The notes beneath the pieces were generated by a model. The model was not told the origin of the DNA. It saw only the letters and a list, made by a program, of their open reading frames with translations, and did not search any database. Shown here one piece after another: positions 10,708 to 23,737 of a DNA stretch of 64,000 nt; position 1 is the stretch's first letter; every line of letters begins with the position of its first letter. The position numbers were made by a program, and so were the translations under genes. The DNA is from Artemia franciscana (taxonomy: Eukaryota > Arthropoda > Branchiopoda > Anostraca > Artemiidae): the NCBI RefSeq assembly GCF_032884065.1, contig NC_088863.1:59972439-60036438 (forward strand). The letters are read 5' to 3'.

Positions 10708-13700
10708 CTGTAGTGAAGAAATGAGCGTTGGGTTAGCGATATAAAGCAGTGTATATAATCGAAAAGCAGTAATAAAAATTGACATCCTTTAAACATATCT
10801 TAGAGCAAGTTTAAAATAGAAAAAAGCGTGATTTAAAGGATTGCATGATCTCATTTACTCCCGACATTTTAAACCCAAGAATCAATTAATCATACTGAAT
10901 TGCCAACTACCCACGTGAACAACTCCCACTTTCCTCTGCACTGGTGAAAGAAGTTTAATTCAGAATTCATCAGAGCAAATATGACATATACTAAACCTTT
11001 ACAAACGAATCTTTTATTACTAGAAGTTTATTGTTTTTGTCAGTTGCTACACATTGTAAATTTGCATTCCATAATTTGTAACTATTAATTCATAGAAGTG
11101 AAGGAATCACAAAAGCTTGTCCGCAAGCGATATATCTCAGCCTAAGTTGAATAACGTAACTAAGATGAAGGATGAAGAGATTTACTTGAGATTACCACTT
11201 GAGAAAATACGTTCTAATTTTCATTGCACGGTGAATAACAATAACCCTTGAAATGGAGAGGGCCCTAAATTGATAGGAGTTAGCTAACTATTATGTTTTA
11301 GAACCATTGGATTGGACAACTAGCAAAGCAGAACGTAAAGCTAATCTGTACTTTATATTTTCTTTTATAGCAACAAGCTGGGCAGGTTCAAGAAAGAAAA
11401 AACCCAAATTTAGACTCACTAAATTGATCTCATTTTTAGCTCAGTATAATTTTGCAGTTAATGAGGGTTTACTGATACCAACAAAATTGGAATCTATGGG
11501 AAAATTAAGAGAGGAATTTTTACATGACGAAATTATTCCATTTCCTTAGTTTTCCAATAATTTTACATAATTTCCATTTAGTCGGACTTAGTTAAAGTGC
11601 CTCGAAAGATGATTTGAAACGTTATGCGCTGTATTTAGTAGTTCAAAAAATAAAATATCTATTAAATACATAAAATAAATGAAATATAACACAACTGAGA
11701 AAAAAAATGTAGAGAAAAACGTTTCAACTTTGGTTCTGATGATTGATCCCAGACAGGGCCTATTTTCATAAGAGCTTGTAAATCTAACTTTTCAATTCAG
11801 AAATGTTATGAGCTAATGTTTTCACCAACTGACTACCCCCTAGTCAAAACAGAAACTTTAGTAGTAAATCCAGATAGCCAGGCCATAATAAGGGTGGGCG
11901 GGGGGCGTCAATGAGTAATTTTGCTATTCAAAATAGTATTTTGAATTATAGCTCAGTGCGTATCTGTGTATTGCATTATGATAATTCTTCAGTCTTAGTT
12001 CAGTCATACTCATAAAAAAGAAAAAAAACACGCACCCTTCCAATGAAGAAAAAGGAAATGAGTTCTACTCCCTCCAAGCCGAATTTCTAAGTGCATTCTG
12101 TACCTGATGCAAAAATTAGTCCAAATATCATCAATTGATCTAGTTTAATTTTGAAAGAACTCAGGAAGTATTCTCACCCATTACAAGGTACTGTGTTTTT
12201 GAGTTTCTTATAAGGTACTATACAGCTTTTTATCGTTCCATAATACCACATATAACTAGGATCCCACCTACATAAAGAATTAAAAATGATGTGCTCTGCG
12301 TACGTGCAAGTCACCTTTGTTCTCTCAATATGGAATATTTGGAGCATTTCAATATCCCTGTTCAAGGACATAACATTTGCTTGAAAATACTATGAAAAAA
12401 GGACTGGTTTATCATTACCAGGCTGAAATAGTATCTATTCTGCTTAGGGATGGATCTAAATACAGCTTGTTAGGCTCTTTTTTGTACAAACGCTTCACTT
12501 TTTTCTCAAAAGAGCGTACAATTTGGAAAATAACCTCAAAAAAGGATTGCCATTTGATTTCCAAAGAGTCAACCTAGTATTAAAAGTTAGAAACCGTTTT
12601 TTTTAAGCAGATTGACACTGGGGTATACAAAGATGCCTATGTCAGCCAGGGATTGTCGCCTTATCACCTGTTTTCTTAAACTGTCAAATCCGGCTTTCCA
12701 TTACCCTGAGAAACAGTAACGAGGTACAAGTTTAAGACTTAAAAGTTTGTAACTATTTTTTAGTTTTCCATAATTTATAATACTATAAAAGTTTGGGAAA
12801 AAAACATCATACCTTCCGCCACCACTACTGTAACCTCCTCGTGGACGGGACGAGCGGTAGTCATCATCACGGCTACCATAACTGCCACGACTACCACCAC
12901 CATAACTGCCACGACCACCACGACTAAATCCTCGGCCACCACCTTCTCTGTCATAACCACCACGGCCTCCACTAGACAAAAAGAAAACTCATAAGAATAA
13001 ATCCAAAGCATTCTGCACTTACCAGTACTACCGATGACTTATTATAACAAAACACTCTTCAAGCTTTAGGAACTGTCAATGTTTAAGCAGTGTCGTCACA
13101 TACACAACCAGTGTTCAAGGGTATACTATCACAACTCTTTTTTTAGTTGAATAGACCCCGAGTCTCATTGTTTTTATTACTCACATCGTTCTTGTGCCCA
13201 TTGACTGACATGGGTCACTTATCTTAAGGATGTACAGTCAATGGACAGTGCTGAGGAATCCTCAAGTAGAAAGCATACCAGACCGTAGACTGACATGGGT
13301 CATTTATCTTAAGTATGTACAGTCAATGGACAGTGCTGAGGAATCCTCAAGCAGAAAGCATGCCAGACCATAGAAACTCTTAAGAGTGCAATTCTAGACT
13401 TCCATCTTTCCCTTGGACAGATAGAGACAGCACAGCTGTGCCTCGCTTCAGCAACGTGTTTTTGGGGTTTTAGAGCAGAGGTAAAAAATAAAAAGACTTC
13501 AAAGCAACTCCTGAGATATTAAGGAAGGCGACCGGAAAGGTATTTAGCAGGGAAGGCTGTATCAGCATATCATACATAGCATTCCTGTCAGAATGGAGGG
13601 ACTCTCTATAAAAGAGTTCATTTCAGAGGCACAGAAACCGAAAATTCATGTCATGGTATACTCCCAAAAATTATATACGCCTTGCTAATACCTTCCTATA

Positions 13701-16700
13701 CAAGAAGCAAACCTATTCAGAAAGCTTTTCAAGGCGAAACAAATTAAACAATAAGAGAAAAAACGGAGATATCTTCTTTCTGCTCTGTTCAATGGAAAAA
13801 ACAAAATTAACATTAGACCCTAACATAATTCCTGTAAGGTAAACGAATTCTGCAATTCAAAAGGGAATTGAATTTTACCTGAATTACTTAATTTGTAAAA
13901 CAAGTGAAATTAAATGAATTTTTAAAATCAATACGAAAATTGAGGATATAATTGAATAAAATAAAGACAAATTATAGAAGTAACTGCTTATTCAGTTTTA
14001 AAACCAAAAGAGATCACTGATGAACAGCTATTTGATATTAGGTCTAAAACAAAAGACGTTATTTTCAAGAAAAAAGCTTATCTATTAAATTGGAATAATG
14101 GCAACAATTCAGAAGATAGCAGGAGTTGTACATACCCAAAGCCACGGCCACCACCACGGCCTCCTCTTCCACCACGTCTTGGAGCAGATACCTCAACCTT
14201 GATCCTTGATCCAAAATATTCTGCGTCATTCATGTTTGAGACAGCATCATTGGCATTGGCTTCATCTTCATATTCAACAAAGGCAAAACCAGGGGGATTC
14301 TGGGCAACCCAAACGTTCTTCAAAGCCCCATATTTGCTAAATTCATCTTCCAGATCTTCACGGCGGACACTGTCTAACAGATTGCCAACGTATAGTCTTG
14401 ACATCATTATCTACAAGGAAACTACTCAGTTATATTTAGGTCATTCAACACCTCAAGAATCCTTTCACGAGTCGCAGTATTGGCTGCTTGTCTTTATGAC
14501 AAAGACATAACGAGGAACTCTGATGAGATTTTTGTAAGAATTGATGTCTAGTCTGAAATGTGTCAATGATTCTAAAAACTAACAACAGTTACTTAAGAAT
14601 CAAGAAAAAATCTCTTACAGATTATTAGGCAAAGCCATGTCAATTCAATATATATATACGGCATAAATAATATGGTCCCTGGTCGGCACATGTTTCAATC
14701 AAGATAGATAGCACAAAAGGGAGCTTCTAAAGCTGTCAAATTATTCAGATGATATTTGCTTTGGGCTTATTTTTGGTGTCTTGGAAGTAGGTATCTACAA
14801 TACTTAAGAGATGTTCTTCTTGAAATTTGACAAGAAAACTGCCTTGTTTAACCGAAGAAATGAATAAAATAAAACCTGAATATCTACCTTCTCTGGAAGA
14901 CAGGAGTAAAATGATTTTTTTCTAGTTTCTTGAAAAATTTCAAAAAACCATATTACTTTTTGCTGACTTTGCTTTTCTGTTTTTTATTCAGATCTTATCA
15001 AAACTGTACAAGTTTCTACACACCACCTGATTAATTTTAACCAGTTGAAGCTACAAAACGAAAAAATAATTGTGAAAGACAAGAGATCAAGTGAACCTTT
15101 AAATACACTATACCCTCCTAAATGATTACAAAAAGGCAATTCGAAGGAGAGTGTAGATTAAAAAAACAATTTTGGAAAAATAAGACTTTCAGATTTTACT
15201 GGAATACATGTATCCTTTTCTTCACATAAAAATTCACTACAATAATGGTCAAGCTACATATTCAATGAAAGAAATGATATGTTTACCTTTTTTATTGATG
15301 AATTAGCATATAGATTTGAGGCTCATTTTTTTGGTAACTAGGAAAGATTGAAATTGGAAGAAGAGTTGATATATGTTCTAATTACACTTCTGACATACCA
15401 TTTACACATTAGACAAGAATCACCAGTGCTTGTGTATTATTCAGAACACATTAAATAAGTGAGGTTAAGTTCTTTTGTGAAACAAACTACAATGCAGGTA
15501 CATTTTAATGGAATATTTTCTATATAGAGGTGGTTAGGAATTTGATATAATGCACCCCACCCCCCTAATCTGCAGATATATAGCCAAACCTTTTGATAAA
15601 GCTAATGAAATAGGTAAAGTTCTAGTTAATTGAATTCTTGATATCTTGGAAAGGGTTTAGGTTAGGAAAATGTAACTTTCAGGGATGGGTCTATAGTCTA
15701 AAGTATGTCCTGGGAAGGTATTTTAAAGTGCCCATCTCCACTCCTTCTATCTCTAGAGGGCCCTGAAATTTGCCTACATGACAGGTATATACCTATTGAA
15801 ATTTAGACAAAACAACATTTTACCTTAATTTTCAGTTACTAGTTGCTTTTCCTCTGCCCTTTAGTCCTGAAAATGCAATTCCTGTTGCTTGAGTGGAATT
15901 TTGAGCCATATCAATGTTTTTTTTTTCAAAATCTAGGAAATGTATTTGTATATCCTTAAAACCTTATAAAATGGAATTGAGCAAAGTTATGAAGCTGAAA
16001 AAAATTTTGTTGTACTTCAATTAAGCAGAAGATCTATTTTGCAAAGTTTCACTTTTATAACACATATTTTTGAAGGTCATCAAAAGTCAGGGCTCTCTAG
16101 AGGGAGAAGGAGTGGAGGTAGTTGCTTATAAAAACCTTCCCAGGACATACTTTAGTCTGTAGTTTCATCCCTAAAAGTTTCATTTTCCTAAACTAAACCC
16201 TTTCTAAGATAGCAAAAAGTCAATCAACTAGAATTTTACCAATGAAATAAAACAAAATAGAAACAAATATGGGCTATATATTTGAACATTAGTGGGGGGT
16301 AAAAAATAGCATATATTATACTACTCTAACCAAAATACCAAGTAAATACTTGGTTGCTTGAGCAGTTTCTTGTGTCATGTTTGCATCATCCATTATCAAA
16401 ATTTCATAGTGTTTACCAAACTGTGTCCCAATAATCCACTGCCACAAAACCAGTAAAATAAGAAGACTGCATAGTGCAAACTGCAAAGTCCCTAAGGAGA
16501 AGGGCCTCTAGCAGCATCTATGCCTCTTTGTATAACTATCTTTTGTACCCAAATTTTGAACATTAGACAGTGGGTATATATTTCATCTTCTATCTTTCTA
16601 TTTCAGCTCTAATGTGTAATATAGTGAGAAATTATGTTAAATCTATAATTATTGGGCACAATATTACCATTACTAAATTTCAGAATTATAGAAAATTGGT

Positions 16701-18394
16701 TTGGTTGGTAGAAATGTTCTGATTTCTATTTAAAAAAAGATCAAACTGGACACCAGGCAAAAACCTTGAAACTATACTGCTACATTTAAGCACAAGTTTA
16801 AATTGTAAGCCCAGGATTAGAGCTCAAGGAGCTAACTTTCTCTAGGAGGGGTAAGACACTTTGAGCAAAAAGTATAGCTGTGATGTGTATTCTTCTAAAA
16901 TAGGAATTTTATTAGTCTTCCAGAAAAAGAAAAGGTTCTTCTCTTTTCTAATGGTGCCTGCTTGGCTTTCCAAGAGGGAAGACATCCACTGGGATGCATT
17001 CACTTTAAATATGTGACAATGTATATATTTATCTCCATGGGACTTGGAAGAGATGGGGGGTGGAATTTGTAATTGAATTGGTCAACATATTTAGAGAAGA
17101 CCATAAAAAGAAGAATAAAGCAGCATTTATCTTTTCCTAATGTCAGTTAGGCCTATAGAATATTATAGGCCTAAATATATTTACCAGAATAGTCATAGAC
17201 TATTAGAACTGTATTTCCAAAATTTATGTAAAATACATCCTAAGCAACCCCCCCCCCAATATGGTAAGATATAACTCTAAAGTATATATAGAAGTTGACT
17301 AATTAGCCTATTTTCGAATTGGCTGAACTTAATATTGTGAGCAAAATGTGGTCTAGATTAGAAATAGCTGAAGCACATAAAAAAACAAGTACTTTTCATA
17401 TAGGCCTAGGCCTGGTGAAAGGAGTTAATTCTTTTTCTTGATTCAGCTAGGGTGTCAGTACCCTTTGGAAGGGATAGGAGCAGAGGTAAGTAGCCTACTT
17501 CGAAATACTTTCCAGGGACATTCTTGAAACTGAACATCTATTACTGAAAGATTCATTTTCCTAACATACCCACCTTCCAAGATAGTGAAAAGTAGCTTGT
17601 CTGAAGTTATATCAAGTAAATTTAATTTTTTTGCCCTATACTATATGAAGACCAACAAATGTCTACATTCCTGCCTTAATAGGCAATACAGCACTTAGCT
17701 ATTCATGAGTATGCTGTCTTTCTAAGCATACATAATACTTTAGTGTTTAGCTCTTATTCACAGCCTGTTGATTTAATATATGCTTATACCCAGCCCTACA
17801 ACTAAGCTATTACAGGGGCTCATAAAGAGTACACTTGCAAAGGTTAACATAGCAATTTGTGTTCAGAAAATAGCCTATTAAGATGCATCAACAGTATCTT
17901 CATCATTTTGCTGGTAAATGAATTCATAAAAGGAGAAGTGTGCAACCTATACATATGGTGTAGGCTGTTGACTAGTAGAGTAGCCCAAGAAACCTTAGTT
18001 AGAGGATTTAACAGATTGGCTTTATAAAGTGGCCAAATTTCCAACAAGAAGGAAGTACAAAAAGGTCAAGTTACTCAGGTTAATTGAACTAATATTTATC
18101 TGGTTCCTGTTCCAAATTAGCAATCTTTTTGGGTAGGCATAGGACCTATATAAACCAACAGGTATAATCTCAAACTGCAACAAAAAACACATAACTCATC
18201 AAACATGAGAAGCAAGAATTTAGCAGCTATTAAGCAAAATCATTTAGCTATTAAACAAATCTCGACATAGAAAATTTAACTGAAAAATTACCTTCGTATG
18301 GACCCTCTCGTTTCGCGATTCCAAAATGAACTAAAGAAAATGGCGGAATTTGGTAGGGCTTTGCACGAGGCTGCGTTTTCGGAGCTTTGGCCAT
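10629..18394 (-). CDS. Rsf1: Rsf1-like RRM/RGG splicing regulator (gene span)
   Basis: Minus-strand gene encoding a predicted 169-aa nuclear RNA-binding protein from coding exons 14407-14136, 12971-12813 and 10707-10629, with phases that join exactly. Residues 4-73 form one RRM of the SRSF3/SRSF7/Rbp1 type: RNP2 is LYVGNL (5-10) and RNP1 is GFAFVEYE (40-47) within NPPGFAFVEYED. From residue 74 the protein is a Gly/Arg/Ser/Tyr-rich tail with many RGG and GGR repeats and no RS dipeptide domain. This architecture matches Drosophila Repressor splicing factor 1, which is known to antagonise SR proteins; the orthology is inferred from layout and RRM similarity. A possible 5' exon lies at 18292-18420. 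Intron 1 (about 3.9 kb) contains a long inverted repeat. An hnRNP-like or SR-like paralogue is the main alternative. Confidence 0.8.
12813..12971 (-). CDS. Rsf1: Rsf1-like gene, middle RGG exon
   Basis: The acceptor TTTTTGTCTAG precedes 12971 and the donor AG|GTATGATG follows 12813. The 159-nt exon keeps the frame (phase 2 in, phase 2 out) and encodes repeated RGG, GGR, SYGG and SRGSYG motifs plus an acidic DDD and an RSSRPRGG stretch. A 78-codon frame in another register across the same bases is a shadow of the GGN codon repeats. Confidence 0.85.
13203..13372. repeat. Two-copy 85-bp tandem repeat in intron 2
   Basis: GACTGACATGGGTCA at 13203 recurs at 13288, and both copies continue through GTACAGTCAATGGACAGTGC to a CCAGACC(G/A)TAGA end. 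They differ at only a few positions. Lies in the intron between the RRM exon and the middle RGG exon. Confidence 0.85.
14136..14407 (-). CDS. Rsf1: Rsf1-like gene, RRM exon with start codon
   Basis: The exon begins after the acceptor TTCCTTGTAG (exon base 14410), giving only three bases before ATGATG at 14407. It encodes the whole RRM (residues 4-73) and the first RGG repeats, and ends at TTTGG|GTATGT. I chose the first of two adjacent ATGs; the second would shorten the protein by one residue. Confidence 0.88.
15546..16321. repeat. Long inverted repeat in intron 1
   Basis: Arm 1 (15546-15765) and arm 2 (16088-16321) are reverse complements at roughly three-quarters or more of positions by eye. 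Shared blocks include AAAGTATGTCCTGGGAAGGT, GGAAAGGGTTTAG (arm 1) against GAAAGGGTTTAG, and TCCACTCCTTCT. The spacer is about 320 bp. A third, more diverged copy of the arm 2 orientation lies at 17440-17600. It is probably a degenerate foldback or MITE family. Confidence 0.75.
17440..17600. repeat. Third diverged copy of the intron-1 repeat arm
   Basis: Blocks such as CTTTCCAGGGACATTCTTGA, GATTCATTTTCCTAA and CCAAGATAGTGAAAAG align with arm 2 at 16130-16230 in the same orientation. Confidence 0.5.
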
Positions 18395-18420
18395 AGATAA
18401 CGCAAGGGCTCATCGTTATT
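18292..18420 (-). other. Possible 5' exon of the Rsf1-like gene, with uORF
   Basis: Relatively GC-richer stretch ending in a GAAG|GTAATT donor at 18292/18291. It holds an open frame from ATG at 18394 beginning MAKAPKTQPRAKPYQIPPFS and staying open to the donor (34 codons plus one base). Direct splicing to the RRM exon at 14410 would put this frame out of register with the RRM. If the exon is real, it is either a 5' UTR exon with an upstream ORF overlapping the RRM start, or part of an isoform with another exon. The exon's 5' limit is a guess. Confidence 0.4.
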
Positions 18421-19200
18421 TATATCTACAATAATTTATTTATGATATGACACTATGACACTGAAAAAAATTAATAGCAATGATACATCTACTGCTACAT
18501 AATCAACACAATACTACAAATCCCAGGCTGCTAGTTTCTAATTTCGAAATTCAAGTCAGCCTTACAGTGATTTCAAACTGCTTAAGAAAGACTATCTCAT
18601 TAAGTAAAACCTGGGTATGTAGAACTAATCAGAGCCTTTCCTAAGGTTTGTGTCCTACAAAACGGTTCCCGAGGCAACCGCCCTGTCCCCCTCCCCCGAA
18701 TAGAAACAGCTCTGGGACTAATTAATTTTTGAGTTAAGTTAAGCCTGAGTTAAGGTAGCAAATTTGTCAAGTTAAGAATAAAGCGCATTAAGAATAACGA
18801 AGTAAATAAAGGTAGAGGGTCAATTCCAAGAGCATGTCCAAGTACAAAAAGCTTAAAAAACTCGAAATTAGACTCAGGCTCTCCGTCATTGCCAAGTATG
18901 GGCTTTGAGCTGTTCATAATATCACAAATGATAAATTGTTCACTATTAACTTACAAGTTGGCACAGTTTGGATCTGAGTTTTTGAAATCTCACGTTTTTC
19001 TTGCACCCCCCCCCCTGCTCTGATATTTTTGTCTACTGCAGAGGCATTTTTAATTGCTCGATTCAAAACTTTTGGTTATACCACCGTGCTTTACGTAGAT
19101 TTTTCTTGATAATGTCATAGAAAAGTGTAATATGGCACCAAAAATGTCATTTTTGGCACTATTGCCGGATTTATTATATATTTGCCCTTTCAGTCCTTTT
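18421..19200. other. No gene seen; possible promoter region
   Basis: Lies upstream of the putative Rsf1-like 5' exon. Contains a C-run near 19008. No TATA box or other element could be assigned with confidence. Confidence 0.3.
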
Positions 19201-19206
19201 AGTAAA

Positions 19207-19503
19207 CTAAATAAAAAAAACTTGTTTTTTTTACCTGGTAGTAAGGAGCGACATTAAAATTTAAAACGAACAGAAATTATTCCGTATATGAAAGGGGCTT
19301 TTCCTCCTCAACGTCTCACTGTTTGCACTAAAGGTTTTTACTGTTTTAAAAAGTAGAGTTAAGATAAAGAGTCAAACTTTAGCGTAAAGAGCGGGGTGTT
19401 GAGGAGGAAAACCCCCCTTCATATACGGAGCAATTTTGTTCGTTTTAAGTTGTAATGTTGCTCCTTACTTTCAGATGAAAAAAACGTTGTTTTTTTATTT
19501 AAT
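19207..19503. repeat. A1 foldback: about 130-bp arms, 36-bp loop
   Basis: Arm 1 (19207-19337) and arm 2 (19374-19503) are imperfect inverted repeats; each includes GTAAGGAGCGAC or its complement and a TTTAGCGTAAAGAG-type block. The loop at 19338-19373 reads TTACTGTTTTAAAAAGTAGA onward. Relative to the element body this loop is opposite in orientation to those of A2 and A3. Confidence 0.8.
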
Positions 19504-20790
19504 TTCTGAAAGTTTTTGAATTAAAGCATGTTTTGATTTCGGCTCTCCGAACATAAATAATTAAAACGAAATTTGCATATTAATATTTTTTTTGCTAAAT
19601 GGCTTTCTCATAGTTTTAATTCGAAGATGTTGAAAAAAAAGGAGCGGGGGAGGAGGCCTAGTTGTCCTTCAATTTTTAATTACTTAAAAAGGTAGCCAGA
19701 ACCCGTAGAATAAATAGTGAAAATTGCTAAAAATACTTTAGCGTAAAGAGCGATGTATTACGAGGAAGTGAACCCCTTATATGCGTAATAATTCTTGTTC
19801 GTTTTAAGTTCTATTGCTGCTCTTTAATTACTGTTGAACAATTTTTTCATATTTATTTTTTCATTGTTTTTTTTTTTAATATTGCTAAAAAATCTTGCAC
19901 CCCCTTCATTGAAATTCTCTTTCCCCATGACAAATTCCTCCATGGAAAGATCCTCCCACGTAACCCACCTCAACCCTCCTCTAAAAACAAAACAAAACAA
20001 AAAACACCCCTGAAAACGCCTATACACTTCCCAATAACCATTACTATATGTAAACACTGGTAAAAGTTTATAACTTGCAGCCCCTCCGACTTGGACTGTA
20101 GGGGAGTAGGTTGTCCCCAAAGACATAGTTATTAGGTTTTCTGACTAACCTGAATAAAATGGCTATCTGAAAATTTTGATCTCGTGACTTTGAGGGAAAA
20201 ATGAGCGTGGGAGGGGGCCTAGGTGCCCTCCAATTTTTTGGTTACTTAAAAAGGGCATTAGAACTTTTAATTTCCTTTAGAATGAGCCCTCTTGCGAAAT
20301 TCTAGGACCAATGAGTCGATAAGATCACCCCTGGGGAAAAAAACAACAACAAAAAACCACCAAAAAACAAAAAAACCACTTGGTCGATACGATTACCCCT
20401 GGGGAAAAGAAAAAAACAAACAGACAAATAAACACGTATCCGTGATCTTTCTTCTGGCAGAAAATGCGAAATTCCGCATTTTTGTAGACAGGAGCTCGAA
20501 ATTTCTGTAATACGGTCCTCTGATACGCTGAATATTATGGTGAGATTTTCGTTAAGATTGTAAGATTTTTAGGAGGTGTTTCCTCCTATTTTCTAAAATA
20601 AGGCAATTTTTCAGGCTCGTACCTTTTGATGGGCAAAACAAAACATGATGAAACTTATATATTTAAAATCACCATTAAAGTGCGATTCTTTTAATGTAAC
20701 TATTGGTATCAAAATTAAATTTTTTAGAGTTTCGGTTACTATTGACCCGGGTCGCTCCTTACTACAGTTCGTTACCACGAACTGTTTGAT
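19207..20790 (+). mobile_element. Family A element, copy A1
   Basis: Nearly complete copy. From left: a foldback (19207-19503), a middle part with a second weaker copy of the same arm motif near 19735-19830, a body with CCCCTGGGGAAA and ACACGTATCCGTGATC-type blocks, and a terminal small hairpin CAGTTCGTTACCACGAACTG at 20765-20784. No reading frame is conserved with the other copies, so it is non-autonomous. Plus is defined here as foldback end first. Confidence 0.75.
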
Positions 20791-20799
20791 GAATACAAA

Positions 20800-23737
20800 A
20801 CTTATTCTGGGAAAAAAACTACCAAATGGAAAACAAAATTAAACTTTTTTTTGGAATAATTGTCATTATCCATTTTTAGCTTAACCGTAAAGTTAACCAC
20901 GAAAATAGTTTTTTGGAATATTCAGAAGATAGCTTAAAATCCTGCTGTCTTTTTTTTTTAACTCATTTTATTTCTTCAGTGCTAGTGGTTGCCAAAAAGA
21001 AAGTAAACAGAAAGCTATCTATGAGTTCATTTTAAAGTCAACACTTACATGCACATGTTTCGAATACATTTTTCTTGACAGCACCTGCGCACGGTGCCAA
21101 GCGGAAACAAAATAGGACTTCTTACGTTTTGTACTATTGAAATCTCTATGGTAAAAAATTTCTTGACCAAATGCTTAAAATCTTTCGCTTGGATGCAATT
21201 CCCTTTCAGACCCCTTAGTAATTGAGTCAATTTAATAAAAAACGAATTTTGAAAAACAAGCAGCTTAGTGACAAATGTTTTCACTCAAATTCAAATCTTG
21301 TTCAGAATTGATAATAAATACTGTTCACGTTTATCCTAACAATAAAAGCAAAACCCCAAAATACATTTTCGTGAATTCAGCAACAGCTTGAAACCATGAT
21401 ACAGCCTACATTTTTTTTCTGTCTCTCCAGCGCTAGCGGAACACAGGGACATTGCTGGAGCGTTCAAATGTGAAACCATGTGAAGTTTTCACAATTAGAG
21501 CTTTAATTTCATCAAGGTGTGAAGGAATTGATCACTGGCTATGATGCCATCCACAGGTCTGTCATTTGGGAGCAGGGAAAGTGGACTACCCCCTCAATTT
21601 AGACAAGAATTTATTCAAAAATTTATTTAAAACTTTTATTTTTCGTAATGATATAATCTTAATGATCAATTCTTCTAAAATGCTAAAGTTCAAGAAAAAA
21701 AAAATGAAAGTGTATTTTCTTTTTAGGTGCTCAACTTTACACCATTGCAGTAAAAAACTGCAATAATAATAAAAGGATTTTGAGTTTTTTGTAAATCTGC
21801 AACTCCTCAGCTATAATAACAAGGGTAATTTACCTTTCGAACTCTTTATGTGACAAAATTGCAATTTTTTTTAGGGGTAAGTTTAAGAAAAGTAGAGTTG
21901 CTAAGTAAAATCCATGTTTATTGCCCCATAACGAAAAAAAACTCATGTCACTTCTTTAGTTTCTTTACTAAAGCTGGACGGGAAAAGGGAAAACCCTTTT
22001 TTAAGCTCTACTGTACATATCTTAAGTCCCGAAAACGAAGAAAATAAATTGAAAAATTAAATTTTTATGAAAATAAAGAGCGAAGTTGGAACTTAAAATG
22101 AACAAAAATTGTTGCTTCACAGTTTATGCAACACATACATGAAAAACAGGGCTTACTCGAATTTTATTGATAATTAAGAAATATGTCATAAAATTTACTG
22201 ATTTGATGATCAAGATAAGTCTATTGAGAGCCTTAGGGACTTTCGAAAGGGGAGGGACCGGGGCATCGGCTATCTAAGGTTTTTTTATGTTCCTAATTCT
22301 CTTTTGTTGCGTTGGCTGTTGCTCTCAGTAGAGCACTAGTGTTTGAGAATTCAACAAATGTGGGGAAATATCACAAGTTAGTCTATTTGAATCAATTTTT
22401 TAGATATATCTTGCATAAACAGTGAAGCAAATATTTTTGTTTGTTCTAAATTTCAGATCGATCTTTACATTCATATTTTTCTTTCTTTTAATTAATCGGC
22501 ACTTAGAAAGAGGCCGTGAGTGTTTTAAAGGGTTTTGTTGTCATTCGGGTTGCACTAACTAGCTGATGAAATCAAAGCATTAAATCACTTATCATAAATT
22601 ACTAATCATAGCAATACTATAAATTAATAATTATCAGAATTACTTATACAATTAGATAAATTTGTCGCAAGGTCAATAAATGAGCCTAATTAAAAAATTG
22701 CTTTCATCCAGTAGAACTAAGTTACAAATTTGAAAACCTACCGAATTTTTTTGTTTCTTTTTTTGCGCTGTGGGATTGAATATTTTAACAGGAGATTTTT
22801 AATGTACTTCTTTTAAAAATGGAACCGACGATCCTTAGTGTTTTTAATTTCGCTCAATTCAACAAAAAGTTAGTCAAATTGAGTTGTAAAACGATTTGAT
22901 CCAACGACAAGACATTAATAAATAATTATTGTCGAAGTTTTTGATATTTGTGGAATGAGTTCAAATTGACTTTTGGTTTCAATTGTGTTTCTACTAGTCA
23001 TACGGTATTTTAGAAAATTACTTTGCTGGCATCTAGAAGATCTGCTATAGGGTTTTCCATGGCACTAAATAAAGATGTCCACCTGAATGAAAAACATCTT
23101 ATATCTTAAGAAGTCAACGCTTTACTCGTTGGTTAAGGTTTGTGATCCTCATTTTTTTTCTCTGCTTTTTTTGTTCTTGTATAGTCAAGTCAACGTGGCA
23201 AGTTAAAAAATTAAATAATAAAAAAAATCCTAGGTAGACGTAAAAATATCCAATAGGTTTCTCTTGTTCTTGTTCCTCATAGTTATACCAAAGAGAGACC
23301 TAGGCTGGTCTATGGCTTATGAGACTCAAAGTAATTCGTCAAATATTTCAGTGTTGTAGTTGGCTTTATTAACTCACTCTAAAAATACTGAAAGAATCTG
23401 TTTTCCAAACACTTAATCGGTGTATTCTCGATCTCTTGGCACTGCTATTTCAGATGACAGAGCAAAATTTCTCCGAAGTTTCCTTGTTTGACGTGGCTTT
23501 AGTCCCTCTATATTTCGTCCACTTGTTTCAAAATCCATGCATCAACTTGCTTTTGCACCGATTCCCTGGGTGCTTTGTAGACCGAAAATACTTACATACT
23601 TTCAGTTAATTCCGGGGGAAGATTATATTCGATAAGAGTACAAAATCTGGATTAAACCCAGGAGACAAAAGAATTATAAAAAAAAGTATAGATGAAATTA
23701 TTGATAAAGCCATAAAAATCTTGGTCTAATTTAGGGA
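20800..23737. other. Intergenic, nothing identified
   Basis: AT-rich sequence between family A copy A1 and a family C element. Several 60-80-codon chance frames occur without splice sites or recognisable motifs. Confidence 0.35.

Noticed and set aside
12775-13011. 78-codon minus-strand frame rich in Val
   Set aside because: Out-of-frame shadow of the RGG exon at 12813-12971.
14199-14510. 103-codon plus-strand frame
   Set aside because: Antisense shadow of the RRM exon.
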